Program-made: the position numbers and the translations under genes
Notes under the pieces: generated by a model
Told to the model about the DNA's origin: nothing
Seen by the model: only the letters and a program-made list of their open reading frames with translations
Databases searched by the model: none
Shown here: one piece after another, positions 34,169 to 44,192 of the stretch
Numbering within the stretch: position 1 is the first letter of the stretch
How the letters are laid out: every line of letters starts with the position of its first letter
Assembly (NCBI GenBank): GCA_019973155.2
Contig: BPQB01000103.1
Coordinates: 37,435-101,434, forward strand
From: Phanerochaete sordida
Taxonomy: Eukaryota > Basidiomycota > Agaricomycetes > Polyporales > Phanerochaetaceae
Length of the DNA stretch: 64,000 nucleotides
Reading direction: 5' to 3'

Positions 34169-36060
34169 TAGGAGCGAGTGTAGGAGGTGCTGCCAAGAGG
34201 TTCCGCGTTAGCACCAGAGCCATAGCGCGATCGTGTAGAGAAGCCGTCTCCACCGCGGAAGCCGTCACCGCCACGGAAGCCTCCTCCTCCTGCAGTAAAG
34301 GCGTCTAGCGTGGTCTGTCGCGGGCCTCCCTGGTGGATGCGCGACGGGGATTGAGTGCGCTGCGGTGAACGCCGACGCTCGGAGCGATAGGGGACGTGGT
34401 GCCAGGTAGCTTCTCGCGGCGGCTCTGGGAAATCGTCACGGGGGACGGTCGGGCCGGTGACTGGGACACGCCCAGCAAAGGGCCCGTGTTGGAAAGGGCG
34501 AGATGCGAGCAGCGTGGCAGGGAGCATGCTGAAGGGTGTGTGTGGGAAGGGCGAGTGAGGCGTGACATCTTGTACTTTCTCCCACGTCTTCGGGTCGTCC
34601 ATGACAGGGAAGAATCGGCAGCTGAGCTCCGGCTGGTGAGATATCGTGCGCCGCTTCAGCTCGTTGAAATAGGGACAGTCACGGGAGCAGGCGCCATGGC
34701 CCGTGACATTGCAGTTCTTGCAGTAATGACGGGAGGCGTCGCGGTCGCGCTCGCAGGACGACGTGGGGTGCCCTTCGCCGCACCAGCCGCAAATTGTCTC
34801 GCGGCTGCATTCCGCTGCGAAGTGTCCAAAACGCTGACACTTCAGACAGCGTTTCGGCTCGGGAATCCACCGTCGGGCCCAGACTCGAGTTCCATGGATG
34901 ACGATGCCCTCGCGGATGACCTGGTTAGCCACCCGCGGCTCCGTGAAGGCGATGAGGAGTGCGGCCTCCCTCTGACCATGGCGTCGATGCTCCGGGCGTT
35001 TGGCCCACTTCAGCTGCTTGATCTTCGTGGCCTCGAGGTCGTTGCGTTCTGCGAGCATGGTTACTGCGTTCGTGGACTCGATGTCAAAGCGTACTGAGAC
35101 CGCATCGACTATCACAAGGCAGGTCCTATCCTTCATCAGAGTAGACTCCGTTCCGCCGAAATGCGACATGAAGCACTCACGGACGCCTGGCTCGCGAAGC
35201 CAGGCCGCTGCTTCCGCATCTTCGACTTCGTACACTAGCCCTCCCTTCTGCAGAACCGTGACGCTGATGAAACGCAGCCCTTTGCCCCCGTTAGGTGCGT
35301 CGTCCTTCTTTAGACCCATAAACTCGATCGCCTGGTTGGCGCGGGCTAGGAGAGCGTCGGCTCCGAGGAGTTCGCCGGTCTCAGTCTTGCGGTCAAATCC
35401 ATCGATTAGGATCTGACGCTCCTTCGCTTGCGTGCGCGCGATAATGGTTTCGGTCCCAGGGAGTAGCCTCGCCATGTCCGCGTACGTGAGCGGCGCGCCT
35501 GGGTTCCCGGCGTGCGTCGGGAGAGTAGGCGGCGGAGTAATGGGTACGTCCTCAAAGCGCTTTACGACCGCCTCCATCTGTGAAAGGACCTCGGTGGTGC
35601 GTGAGTCGTGCTCGCGAGGCGTAGCAATTTCGTCCTGCATCGCGCCCGCCGTGTCTGTCAGCGCCTGTTGGGCGATGTTGAGTTTTTCGACGCCATCGTT
35701 CAGAGCCTCCAAAACCGGGAGAAGCTCCTCGCGAACGCACTCCGCGAGCACGTTGGTCTTCTCGCTGATGTCGATATGTTCTCCGTAGAACGCGAGCGCA
35801 AGCAGTCCATCTCGGACTTTGGCTTCTTTGACATGAGGTGCTAGGTGTCTCAAGCCGGACACGAGAGCGGCGATGTTCGGCTCCTCAAAGCTCTCGTCTG
35901 GGACTAAGGAAAACGAGCGCAGATGTTCCCTTGCAGACGCGTAGTTCGAGATCTTACTCTCGCTCGTCATCGGTGTAAGCGTGCCCGATCTGCCTTTGCG
36001 CGTGCTAGCTGCGGGCGGAGTCTTTTCTACGGACGATCGTCTAGTAGCGTCCGTCGACAT
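34168..36060 (-). CDS. LINE ORF1, Gag-like RNA-binding protein (630 aa)
   Basis: The N-terminal third is helical and probably coiled coil. A middle basic region follows (RRHGQREAALLIAFTE), then three zinc-knuckle-like motifs around residues 400-460: CLKCQRFGHFAAEC, CGWCGEGHPTSSC and CKNCNVTGHGACSRDC. The C-terminus is Pro- and Gly-rich with a GGFRGGDGFRGGDGF repeat. By analogy with other LINE ORF1 proteins it would package element RNA into a particle with ORF2. The start ATG lies 138 bp from the element's 5' end. Its TAA stop shares one base with the ORF2 ATG. Confidence 0.93.
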   Translation of the reverse strand: MSTDATRRSSVEKTPPAASTRKGRSGTLTPMTSESKISNYASAREHLRSFSLVPDESFEEPNIAALVSGLRHLAPHVKEAKVRDGLLALAFYGEHIDISEKTNVLAECVREELLPVLEALNDGVEKLNIAQQALTDTAGAMQDEIATPREHDSRTTEVLSQMEAVVKRFEDVPITPPPTLPTHAGNPGAPLTYADMARLLPGTETIIARTQAKERQILIDGFDRKTETGELLGADALLARANQAIEFMGLKKDDAPNGGKGLRFISVTVLQKGGLVYEVEDAEAAAWLREPGVRECFMSHFGGTESTLMKDRTCLVIVDAVSVRFDIESTNAVTMLAERNDLEATKIKQLKWAKRPEHRRHGQREAALLIAFTEPRVANQVIREGIVIHGTRVWARRWIPEPKRCLKCQRFGHFAAECSRETICGWCGEGHPTSSCERDRDASRHYCKNCNVTGHGACSRDCPYFNELKRRTISHQPELSCRFFPVMDDPKTWEKVQDVTPHSPFPHTPFSMLPATLLASRPFQHGPFAGRVPVTGPTVPRDDFPEPPREATWHHVPYRSERRRSPQRTQSPSRIHQGGPRQTTLDAFTAGGGGFRGGDGFRGGDGFSTRSRYGSGANAEPLGSTSYTRS

Positions 36061-36198
36061 AGGTCAGGTGGTCCTCTGGACCGGCTAGGGTGTTGTATTC
36101 GAGAAAGTATAGAGACCGCACTCCAAATGGCCCGCCCTGATTGGCCAGATGGGCGTGGGAAAGTTGCCGACAGTTGTGGTAAGAAGCAAAGAGGGCGC

Positions 36199-36209
36199 CC
36201 GGTAGAGTT
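36199..36209. repeat. Target-site duplication of the LINE, 5' side
   Basis: CCGGTAGAGTT, identical to 29630-29640. On the minus strand it encodes part of the FMO residues NSTG. The frame resumes exactly with the same codons on the far side of the element. Confidence 0.95.
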
Positions 36210-37852
36210 GAAGGACGTCGGCGCGCCGCGCTTGACCGCGATGCGCCCGTCCGCGATGAGGTCTGCGCCGCCCTTGTCCAACCCTGTCACGCGTCAGCCG
36301 TCGCTTCGGGCTCACACAAGCCACGTACAGTATCCTGTCGCGCATTCATGTCAGCCGGTATGCACAAAAGTAGGATGAGATTGGGGACGTACCTCCGCCC
36401 CGCGCGAACACCATCAAGAACTGGCCCTCGCCCTCCGGCCCGAGGTACAGCTGCACGCCACCCTTCCGCAGCTTCGCGTGCAGCTCCCTCTCGCGTGCCC
36501 ATAGCGCCTCAGGATTGGCCTGGTTCATCTCCTTGAAGAACCCAAGCGGCTGCGCAGCAAACTTGAAGTCCCCGACCTCCACCGGCTCGCCTTTCACCCA
36601 ATTATGCGACATATCTTCTCCGACAGACGACCGTGAGACGACGACCGTGGGCGAGCGCTGCACCATCGTCACACTTGCGGCGCCGCGCGTCGCGAGGTCC
36701 TGGCAGACGTCGATCGCAGAGTTGCCCGCGCCGACGACGACGACGCGTTTCCCCTCGAAGGGCGCGGGGCTGTCGAATGCCGAGGCATGCAGCACCACGC
36801 CTGTGAAGTTCGTGCGGCCCGGTAAAGAGGGGAGGTAGGGTGCGCCGAGCAGGCCGGTAGCGAGGACGATGTGCTTAGGGTGAAGGGTTACGCTCGTCCC
36901 GGCGCGGGAGACGGTGACGCGCCAGCGGCGCGTGTCGGGATTGTACGTCGGTTGGCCGACCAAGGTTGTGCTCGTCCAGATGGTGAGGTGCTGGTTCGTC
37001 GCGTACGCGTCGAGCCAGTCGCCTACCAGGTCTTTCGGGGCGTACAGCGGCCAGTGAGATGGGAAGGGCTGGTACAACACTGCGCGGCGGTCAGAGCTGA
37101 TACCGTATATACGTCGGGTAACGTACGTGGAGAGTAGAAGCTTGGCGTGTGCAATGCGAGGCTCTGGTATCTCTTCCGCCAGGTATTCCCGACCCGTGCG
37201 TCTCTCTCGATAACGAGCGTCGGGATGTTCATCTGTCTGAACCTTGCGGCAGTCGTGACGCCATTCTGACCACCTCCAACTACGAGCCGGGGTGAGCAAA
37301 TTCTCCAGGGCGAGGCAAAGCGAACATACCAATGAGGACCTCCGGGTCCGACTCTATCCTTGCCTTTCGCTCAGCTTCTAGTTCTCCCCACGTACGTCCG
37401 GTGGACTCCCAGTCGGCGGCGACGTCGACAGGCTCGGGGTGCGCCTTTAGGTCGAGCACGACCATACCGAGCGTAAGCGCCCTCCACGTCCCGCTCTCGT
37501 CCTGGCGCAGATGCGCGTACCCGCGGCCGCGTGCATGCTGGGTCCCGTACGTAAAGCCCCCCTCAACGCCGACCACCTCTCCCGACGGCGCAGTCGCCTC
37601 GCGTGGGGCATAGAAGGGGTTAGTCTCGAGCGTGATGTCGGTGACGCGAGCTGCAGCGAGGCGGCCCGCGTCTGTGAGGTAGTCGCGGATCGCCTCGCGG
37701 CCCTGCAGGGCGCGCGTGTCCCAGGCGAAGGTGAGGACGTCTCTGAGCCACCCTCTAGGAAGAAAGCTCTCAGCAACGCCTGCTGCATCGCCTCGAGCCA
37801 CCGCTTGTGCGAACGTCGCCAGCCACGTCGCGGCAGCGGAATGTGCGTCCAT

Positions 37853-38559
37853 AGTGGAGGAGATGGTGGCAGGTCGCTGGCCTCGTTATCGTGCGACAGA
37901 GCGGCAGGGTTAAGGCTATTATGGGTAGCCGACGACACTTTGCTGAGATGTGGGCTGATGGAACGGTCATCTGCGGATCCCGAGCTCGCTGTGGGAAACC
38001 GAATCTCCAACTCTCTCATGGTCTGGTTCAGAAGCGTGAGCATCTGGGCGGCATTTTGCCGCAAGAATACAGACGCACTTTACTCGTATGTTCGGTTCGA
38101 AATTGAAGAGTTCAATCTTGAGAGCCATGTACTTCGCCACCAAGCGTCGGGAGACAACGGCCGCGGGCGCGTGCCGCACCTTACGAAGCTGAGGCGGTTC
38201 GGTTTCTGCATACCCGTACGCAATGGTTTCTTGATCTGAGGCACGTTAGGACTAGTAGACGTGTTGCCACTGTTGACTCCGCGGAGGAAGTTGGAGGTAA
38301 GTCGGCCTGCTACTTATCACTGCGACCATCGCGACAGGGCAAGACATACGGGCCACTGAGCTTGGTAACGTGCTGCGCTGTAATGAGTTCATCAATTCAC
38401 TGATACATGAAAGCCTAGGAGTATATATAGGGCCTCGCGGGTACATACCTTCGACTACAGCGTCCAGAGAATGTCCCCGAGCTTGCGACAAAAGTGACAG
38501 AGAAGCGCCGATCAGATGCGTTTCTTATCATGATGTGACGGAACTCATGAAGTCTCAAT
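37853..38559. other. Upstream flank of the FMO gene
   Basis: Promoter side of the FMO gene and flank of the tRNA gene. Overlapping short frames exist on both strands but none is recognisable. A TATATATAG-like stretch lies near 38,421. No other feature is supported. Confidence 0.45.
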
Positions 38560-38644
38560 GGGCGCATGGTGTAGTTGGTTATCACATCCGCTTAGCATTC
38601 GATGCACTTGCGGGGGGTGCTGGGTTCAATTCCCAGTGCGTCCA
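38560..38644 (+). tRNA. tRNA-Ala (anticodon AGC) with 11-nt intron
   Basis: 85 nt. Acceptor stem GGGCGCA/TGCGTCC (one G-T pair), D arm TGGTGTAGTTGGTTATCAC, anticodon stem TCCGC/GCGGG with loop TTAGCA-T, and T arm CTGGG TTCAATT CCCAG. An 11-nt intron (TTCGATGCACT) sits one base 3' of the anticodon, the usual position. The discriminator base is A. T-runs follow (TATTTTTG, CTTTTT) as RNA polymerase III terminators. The intragenic A and B boxes (TGGTGTAGTTGG, GGTTCAATTCC) serve as promoter. Confidence 0.93.
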
Positions 38645-38711
38645 TATTTTTGCACCTTTTTCCTGCTCCTCTTCATCCGGCCGCGACCTCGAGCTCGGCA
38701 TCTATCACTAC

Positions 38712-38734
38712 TAAGGCTCCAACCGTTTAGTTTA
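38712..38734 (+). repeat. Left terminal inverted repeat of the hAT-like element
   Basis: TAAGGCTCCAACCGTTT followed by AGTTTA. The partner at the right end reads, in reverse complement, the same 17 bases followed by TGTTTA. Confidence 0.92.
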
Positions 38735-39967
38735 CGTGTACATTCTCTCGAATAAACACACGGAAACGGTTGTAAACGTGTAAAAACAGTTTATATACGG
38801 TAAACACACAGTTTCCCCTACCACTCGCTCTAAAACTTGAACAGACTCATTGAGAGACCCGGCAAAGTCTTCGGTGGACCTACTAAGCAACTGCGGCGGC
38901 AGGCAGCAGCAAGCCGCGCCCTCTGTAATACCCTAAGCTCGAATGCTTGTCTGCACAGAGGCTCTTGCAACGCGGCCGGTGTAGAGTTGGCGAAGTGTTG
39001 CAATAATGCCGACCGCCGAATTTGCGGTCGAGATCATAGCACGCGTGGCGCAATCTTGAGAAGGTGTGCCTATCCACCGACAGATCCAAACCGCCGTGTA
39101 TATTGACTGGAAATCATACTCACCGAGTAGCGCGCTGCTGATGCCGCCGCGGTAGGTCATGAGCCTAGGTACAAGGTAATACGCCCTAAACTCGAATATA
39201 GTTGACGTCCAGCATACATGTCGGTCAGCTCACCCTCGAGGTCGTCGGCCCTTGGCCAAGCACACACCCAGGGTTCGCGGAGCAAATATCGAGGAGTCGT
39301 GTGTATATGTATACACACCTGCAGCGCCGTTGGCCAGATCGCGCTGAATACCATGTACGCGACCACTTGGGGCAAGCTCCCGAAGGGCACCGCGGCGGAC
39401 GGCACGCACCTCGTAGCCGTGGGCCAGGTCTTGGCCTACGCGAGGCTCGGAAGCGCACTCGGCGCGCTCGTGCGGCGCATCGCGACCGCTGCTAGCACCA
39501 GAGCGTGCGTGACGCACCGCGCACTGCGCGTAGAGTACCACTACGCCGTCGGCTGGAACTTGTATCACCAAAGAGCTGTACGCCTAATAGAACGCTTGCC
39601 TCGCCATTTTTAACACTTTTGCAGATTTCGTGAGCTCTAAAGAGCTCGTTTTCGGTAGAGATATAGATAGCTTCACAGTCACCCATGATGGAGCTCGTCA
39701 AGACGCGCTTCACGCACGCCCTCGAAATTAGCGTAGACGCCCACGTCCGAGGTCAGGCTGCGGCGGCGGATAGCGGTCTGGAGCTAGCACGATGTACCCT
39801 CCCTTTCGTTTCTGTGCCTTCATGAGTCGATCTTCCAAGGTAAATAGAGCAGAGGCGTGCAGGTAGGAACCGTTTGTTTACTGTGTAAAAACGTTTACTC
39901 CCTGTTTACCAGGTCTCGAATACACACACGTAAACGTAAACGTTTATAAACGTTTATAAACAGTAAA

Positions 39968-39990
39968 TAAACAAAACGGTTGGAGCCTTA
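39968..39990 (-). repeat. Right terminal inverted repeat of the hAT-like element
   Basis: Reverse complement begins TAAGGCTCCAACCGTTT. The 8-bp target-site copy ATCACTAC follows immediately at 39991-39998. Confidence 0.92.
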
Positions 39991-39998
39991 ATCACTAC

Positions 39999-40319
39999 TA
40001 CACTAGCTCACTGACTAACTGCACCGAGTCCATTCCCGCAAAGGGCGTCACTGAGTGCGACGGGAGCAAGTCATGGTCACTGAGCGCACGGAGTAGCACT
40101 GTAGGCAAATATCAGGAGGTACCCGACCACCGTGACATCGCGTGCTATAATACATTTGCTGGTATACAGGCCATGGCGGTATCTATCGTAGTGTTCGTCT
40201 ATGCTGTCCGTGGTTTCGGCTCGTAGCTGGTGCTGGGCGTGCTAGGCGTGGTCGGGGTCGGAAAATATCGCTGGGTGGGCGGGAGGTACGTCTGCAAAAA
40301 GCCTATCAGCAGGCAGCAG
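39999..40319. other. Short spacer
   Basis: 3' flank of the DUF6533 gene; nothing else seen. Confidence 0.5.
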
Positions 40320-42081
40320 CTAACGGTGACATGGACGATGACGCACCGCTCCGCGCTCGACATCCTTGCCCGCCGCACGGCTGTCGACGGGCTTCAGATC
40401 TTCGCCCGTACTCGCACCCTCTTCGGTGGTCTCGCCCTCGACGGACTGCTCGCTGTGTCCGCCGAGGCATAGCACACCGTGCTCGAGGTCCGCGCCGAGC
40501 TCGTCGATGTCTGCGCCGAGCTCGGTGAGCCACACGCTCGTCGCCGGTGCGCCCGCGCTGGAGCTGAACGGGAGCGCGCTCGTGAGCGGATACGCCGCGC
40601 TGCTCGTCGTCTCGTATGCCTGCGCGCCAGAGGGCCGCGAGAGCCGGCTGAGGTGCATGATGAAGCGGCCGACGAGGATCGGGGGCTGCGGTGCGTCAAT
40701 AGGGGTGAAAGGGTGTGAAAGAACGGACGTACGATTATGTCGAGGAATGCGCCGAGAGAGGCAATTGTCTACGATATGATGAGCAACACTCTGAAAGACA
40801 GGGGAATGGGCACAGACCGGACGGAAGAGAATCACGATCTGCACGGCCTGCAGCGCCATCATCACTCTACGCGTTCTGTCAGCGACACTCTCGCTTGATT
40901 GAAGACGATACGCACAGAAAGTAAAGGGTTCCTGAGTCCATCGTCAGCGGAAGGGCGTGCGCAGGACGGATTGACGACGTACCGTCCCTCAGGAGACATG
41001 CTGCAACATTCGAGGCCCCCACGAGAGACGCGCGCCGCGTCCCGACCCAGGTCTTGCGCCAGGTGAGCGCGACGACGGTGCCCTCGGCGAGAATGACAGG
41101 TATGCGAGTCATGAGAGCGTCTAGGAATCGCGTCAGTTACACAACCAAGTGAACATGGGACTCGGAGTACGCACATCTGCCGACAAGGTCAACGCAGATA
41201 GATGGCTGATGCAAAAAGTAAACTCACACATGATTGGTATGGCCGCGCAGCGCGCGCCCGGCATTGCAGAGGAAGGGCGGGTGACCCCAGAACCCGAGCG
41301 ACACCTGGCTATGGATCAAAAGAGACTGCTCGTGGCATGAGCATCGTTCTCGCGTCACGGGAAGCATTCGACCATACGTACGAGCTGCAGACCCGCGGGC
41401 ACCATCCCCAGCGCGAAAACAAGCGCAAAGACGAGCCGGCTGTGGTTCCAGATGGCGAACGCGCGGAGTGCCGAAAAGGCTGCCGAAAGCGCGGTCAGCG
41501 CGGGCGGCGAAGTGCGGGAGCGGCGGACTCACTCGCTGTCAGCACGTACGCGACGAGCACCGGGCCGAGGATCATGTTGATGCGTCTGTCGCAGCTAGCG
41601 GGGCGGTCAGCGGGATCTAGGAGGGAGCGCATGCGTCATACTCCTGCGGCGTCTCGTCAGCGGACAGATGCAGAAACAGGCACGAAACCCTACGTCTGGC
41701 GATGGGGGCGGTAGCGTGAGTATCACGGCCCCTATGAGGAGGGACCAGCGAGTAAGGAGGAAGAGCACGGAGGCCAGCGTCGGCCGCCGCCGCCAGACGA
41801 TGTCGACCTCCTGCTGGAAGGTGACGACATATTCGTACAAAGGTAACGCTAAAATACGCTCAGCGTTACTTTCAGAAGACGACCCGAATACACCTACCAG
41901 CGACCGCGATAAGGAGCAAGTTGGCATGCCATCTGGACATGAACGGCGCGTCAGCGGCGAACACGTGGAACGGAAGCAAAATCGCGCGGGCGCGAGGCGG
42001 GCGGCGCGTGCGGCGGGAGACGCACATTGTCTGGATGATCCCGGGCGGGAGGGCGTTCGCCGGGCCTGGTGGTGCAGACAT
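40320..42081 (-). CDS. DUF6533-type integral membrane protein, multi-exon
   Basis: Exon 1 is 42081-42026 (MSAPPGPANALPPG), exon 2 41932-41898 and exon 3 from 41848. Together they read WHANLLLIAVAALPLYEYVV then TFQQEVDIVWRRR, matching the DUF6533 signature of basidiomycete membrane proteins (Y-[DE]-x-x-[LV]-T-F-x-x-E-V-x-x-x-W). Later exons give ILGPVLVAYVLTATFSALRA, FAIWNHSRLVFALVFALGMV, the segment LAEGTVVALTWRKTW, AACLLRDG/GTLYF, LQAVQIVILFR and PPILVGRFIMHLSRLSR. A Ser/Glu-rich cytosolic tail runs to the stop at 40320-40322. About nine or ten exons with short introns; the junction after exon 3 (41.6-41.7 kb) is not resolved. About seven hydrophobic segments are likely. Function of the family is unknown; often suggested to be receptor-like. 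Confidence 0.75.
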
Positions 42082-43829
42082 GAGCAGCGCGACATGGAGC
42101 GAGGGCGAGCAGAAATACGGACGGAAGAGGGCCGCATATAAAGGCACGCGGCAAGCCTGAAACACAGCCCGCGGGCGATCGTGCGCCCATCACAGACCTT
42201 CGCCTGCCCCCACCGTTCCGCCGCATTGTGGGACCGCACGCATCGCAGCGCAGGCTGCGAGCAGCGAACCCAATCTCGAGCGTGCTGATGATGCCCGCCC
42301 GAGCGACAGCCATGCGTGGGAGAGGCCGATGTGCTGTCCGAACGTGGTCTGCGAGTCGCACGCACGCCGAGCGAGATCGCGGGTGATGACGCCCTCCTGT
42401 TTCGGCCGCACTGTCGGTCGACCGCAGAGGCTCCGCTGCGCCATGCTTGTCATGCTGTTACCACACCGAGGACCTGGATCATCGATGGCGCGCGCCGCAG
42501 ATCCACCATCACCTATGCTGTGCAGCACCGTCTCCGTCGCGCATCCAGCAGCATGTACGCCATCTCATGTATCACTAGCCGCAGCAGGACTTGGGCAGGG
42601 TTAGATGGCCCTACTCGAACTCTCACTCTCGATCTCCTCGGCAAGGGGCCGATATCGTCCCTTCCGGTGGTACAGAACGCCACAAAGCCGCAGCTTGAGT
42701 AAATGACGTGAGCTGCCAGGCTTTGAATATCGGCCCTGCAGACTTCTTGAACTCGCTGATCACGTACCTTGGGCAAACATCAGCGATAGCCTGCGTTGGC
42801 AAGAAGACGAGCTACCGGAAGGACACGATGAAAAAGATCTGGGCGCATGTGCTCCTGTGAGAATTCCGCTCGTACGGCAGCATCTGACCACTCTGCAGGA
42901 CAACTCAATCAGCCATGAGTTACTCTCAGGTCGTAGACATGCCATAGACACGTAAATATGTAGCTGGGCTTACACGCCTGCTCTCGAGAGCGTGCCAGCG
43001 CATGTAAAACGCATGAGTACGATTGGTCACTACCCCCAGGGTCATGTCGTAATAACGTCCTGTACGCGTAGAAGAGTTAGCAAGACGCTCTGCCGTAATT
43101 GAACCCATGCATGCCTACGACAGCGTCTTCGGAACACATCGCGCGGGTGCCCAGCTCGGCATCTCCTGCTAACGCTTGGGAGAAATCTCGAGAGGGACGA
43201 GCTTCTTTCCGAGAGGGATGGTTCGCTCCGCAGCCCTGTGCTCCAAGGTCGCCGAGCGAGTGCATATACCCGATCCGGAGTGCTCTCGAGCGACGAGCAG
43301 AGCGTTGGCGCAGGATCGTCGACCCAGACCTCGTCCACGCTGGTGCGGGCGCGAGTCTGGGGGAATAGGAAGAGACCTTTCGTTCGGCTTCGTTCGGCGA
43401 GTGCGGAGTGCCGTCGCACGACAGGGCGCGCGGAGGCGCGGTTGAGTTGAGCGGAAGGTCCAGGCGTAGATGCTGAGTTTCAGCGTCGCTTGTACACCCC
43501 GCGACTGAGAAGGTTGGCGCTTTTGGCGGCCCACTGGATGAGGGTGCGGGAACATGTTGAGCAGGGACCGAAGTGAGAGAATCTGAGGACGCACCATGAC
43601 CCTTAGTTCGATCCTGCTCTCAGCGTCGTCGTGGGAAGACTGCGCTATGCATCTTTCCACAGGAGCCCACAGGGAGATACAGAGCCATAGCACAATCTAT
43701 GTCGATGCCGGAGCCATGCCAGTCCACATTGACGTCGAAGGTCAAGTGGAGATCGAAACGCGACAGCAGGCGGACGCGACGCGAAGAGAGCGATGGTGAC
43801 TGACTATATGCTCGAGGGCGCTTACGTAC
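42082..43829. other. Spacer of 1.7 kb, no gene recognised
   Basis: The first part is the promoter side of the DUF6533 gene. Minus-strand frames at 42190-42528, 42513-42776 and 43042-43419 are open but have no motif, splice logic or similarity that I recognise. Confidence 0.45.
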
Positions 43830-43914
43830 GGGCACATGGTGTAGTTGGTTATCACATCCGCTTAGCATTTGTTGCGCTTGCGGGGGGTGCTGGGTTCAAT
43901 TCCCAGTGTGTCCA
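43830..43914 (+). tRNA. tRNA-Ala (anticodon AGC) with 11-nt intron, second copy
   Basis: Same fold as the copy at 38.56 kb, with a compensated acceptor stem (GGGCACA/TGTGTCC) and a different intron (TTTGTTGCGCT). TTCTTTTTTG follows as terminator. The paired change in the acceptor stem indicates that it is under selection or was recently functional. Confidence 0.92.
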
Positions 43915-44192
43915 TGCAGAATGACCCAAAATTCTTTTTTGAACAGCTCAAATACGCTTCCCTCTGCAGTTCGCATGCTCCACTGCAGCTACAGGCCCGT
44001 AGCAGGGGCCGCACGCGACTAGGTTCCAAGTTCCGAGCATTGGATCTCATCGAATGAGGTAGTTCTTTGATTTAGTATTGATTTTTTCGCTTCTGCGCCC
44101 ATCTACAAACTGATTTATGCAGGTAGCATACTGAGTATACTGTCCTTGAAAGGATGCTCGTCTCTGTGTTAGCGCGCTGGCGCTGTAGATCT
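43915..44192. other. Short spacer between tRNA and F-box gene
   Basis: 3' flanks of both genes; nothing else seen. Confidence 0.5.

Larger units (their letters stand above)
29641..36198 (-). mobile_element. Full-length LINE (non-LTR retrotransposon), Tad1/I-like, 6,558 bp
   Basis: Layout on the minus strand: 5' UTR 36198-36061 (138 bp), ORF1, ORF2, 3' UTR 30154-29658, poly(A). It is flanked by a perfect 11-bp target-site duplication and inserted in an FMO exon. Both ORFs are intact with all expected catalytic motifs. The combination of CCHC-type ORF1, APE-like endonuclease, reverse transcriptase, RNase H and a terminal CCHC points to the Tad1 clade known from filamentous fungi. The clade assignment is from domain order only. 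Probably a young and possibly still mobile copy. Confidence 0.93.
29130..37852 (-). pseudogene. Flavin-containing monooxygenase gene split by a LINE (ancestral 596 aa, 8 exons)
   Basis: Exons on the minus strand: 37852-37330, 37279-37127, 37079-36393, 36334-36329 (a 6-nt microexon), 36283-36199 continued at 29629-29579 (one exon cut by the LINE), 29528-29393, 29332-29279, 29225-29130 (stop 29132-29130). The introns are 45-60 nt GT-AG, and the exon sum is 1,791 nt = 597 codons. The N-terminal about 150 residues look like an NTF2/SnoaL-type domain. The FAD-binding VGGGQNG is near residue 175-181 and the NADP-binding VVGAGNSAIDVCQDL near 342, with ATGLLGA and FATGYE motifs; the C-terminus has DFYNCRFMSKQL. 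Family role: NADPH- and FAD-dependent oxygenation of small substrates; substrate unknown. The LINE enters around codon 485, so the protein must now be truncated and lack about the last 110 residues. Confidence 0.9.
38712..39990. mobile_element. Non-autonomous hAT-like DNA transposon, 1,279 bp
   Basis: Terminal inverted repeats begin TAAGGCTCCAACCGTTT on both ends (17 bp perfect, about 23 bp with one mismatch). The element is flanked by a perfect 8-bp direct repeat ATCACTAC (38704-38711 and 39991-39998). An 8-bp duplication is the hallmark of the hAT superfamily. Both ends carry clusters of GTTTAC/GTAAAC and AAACGTTTATAAACG motifs, as expected of subterminal transposase-binding sites. No transposase: the only sizeable frame (39218-39613, plus, 131 aa) is unrecognised. 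It lies 67 bp downstream of a tRNA-Ala gene. Confidence 0.88.

Noticed and set aside
30155..36060. LTR or DIRS-type element in place of a LINE
   Set aside because: No terminal repeats. A poly(A) end, a short target-site duplication, an APE endonuclease and ORF1/ORF2 layout fit a LINE.
37280..37329. In-frame read-through from FMO exon 1 (FALPRPGEFAHP)
   Set aside because: It ends at a stop and misses the FAD motif. A GTATGT...CGTAG intron restores EVLIVGGGQNG in frame.
39218..39613. 131-codon frame inside the hAT-like element as a transposase
   Set aside because: No hAT dimerisation or catalytic motif and far too short. The element is best seen as non-autonomous.
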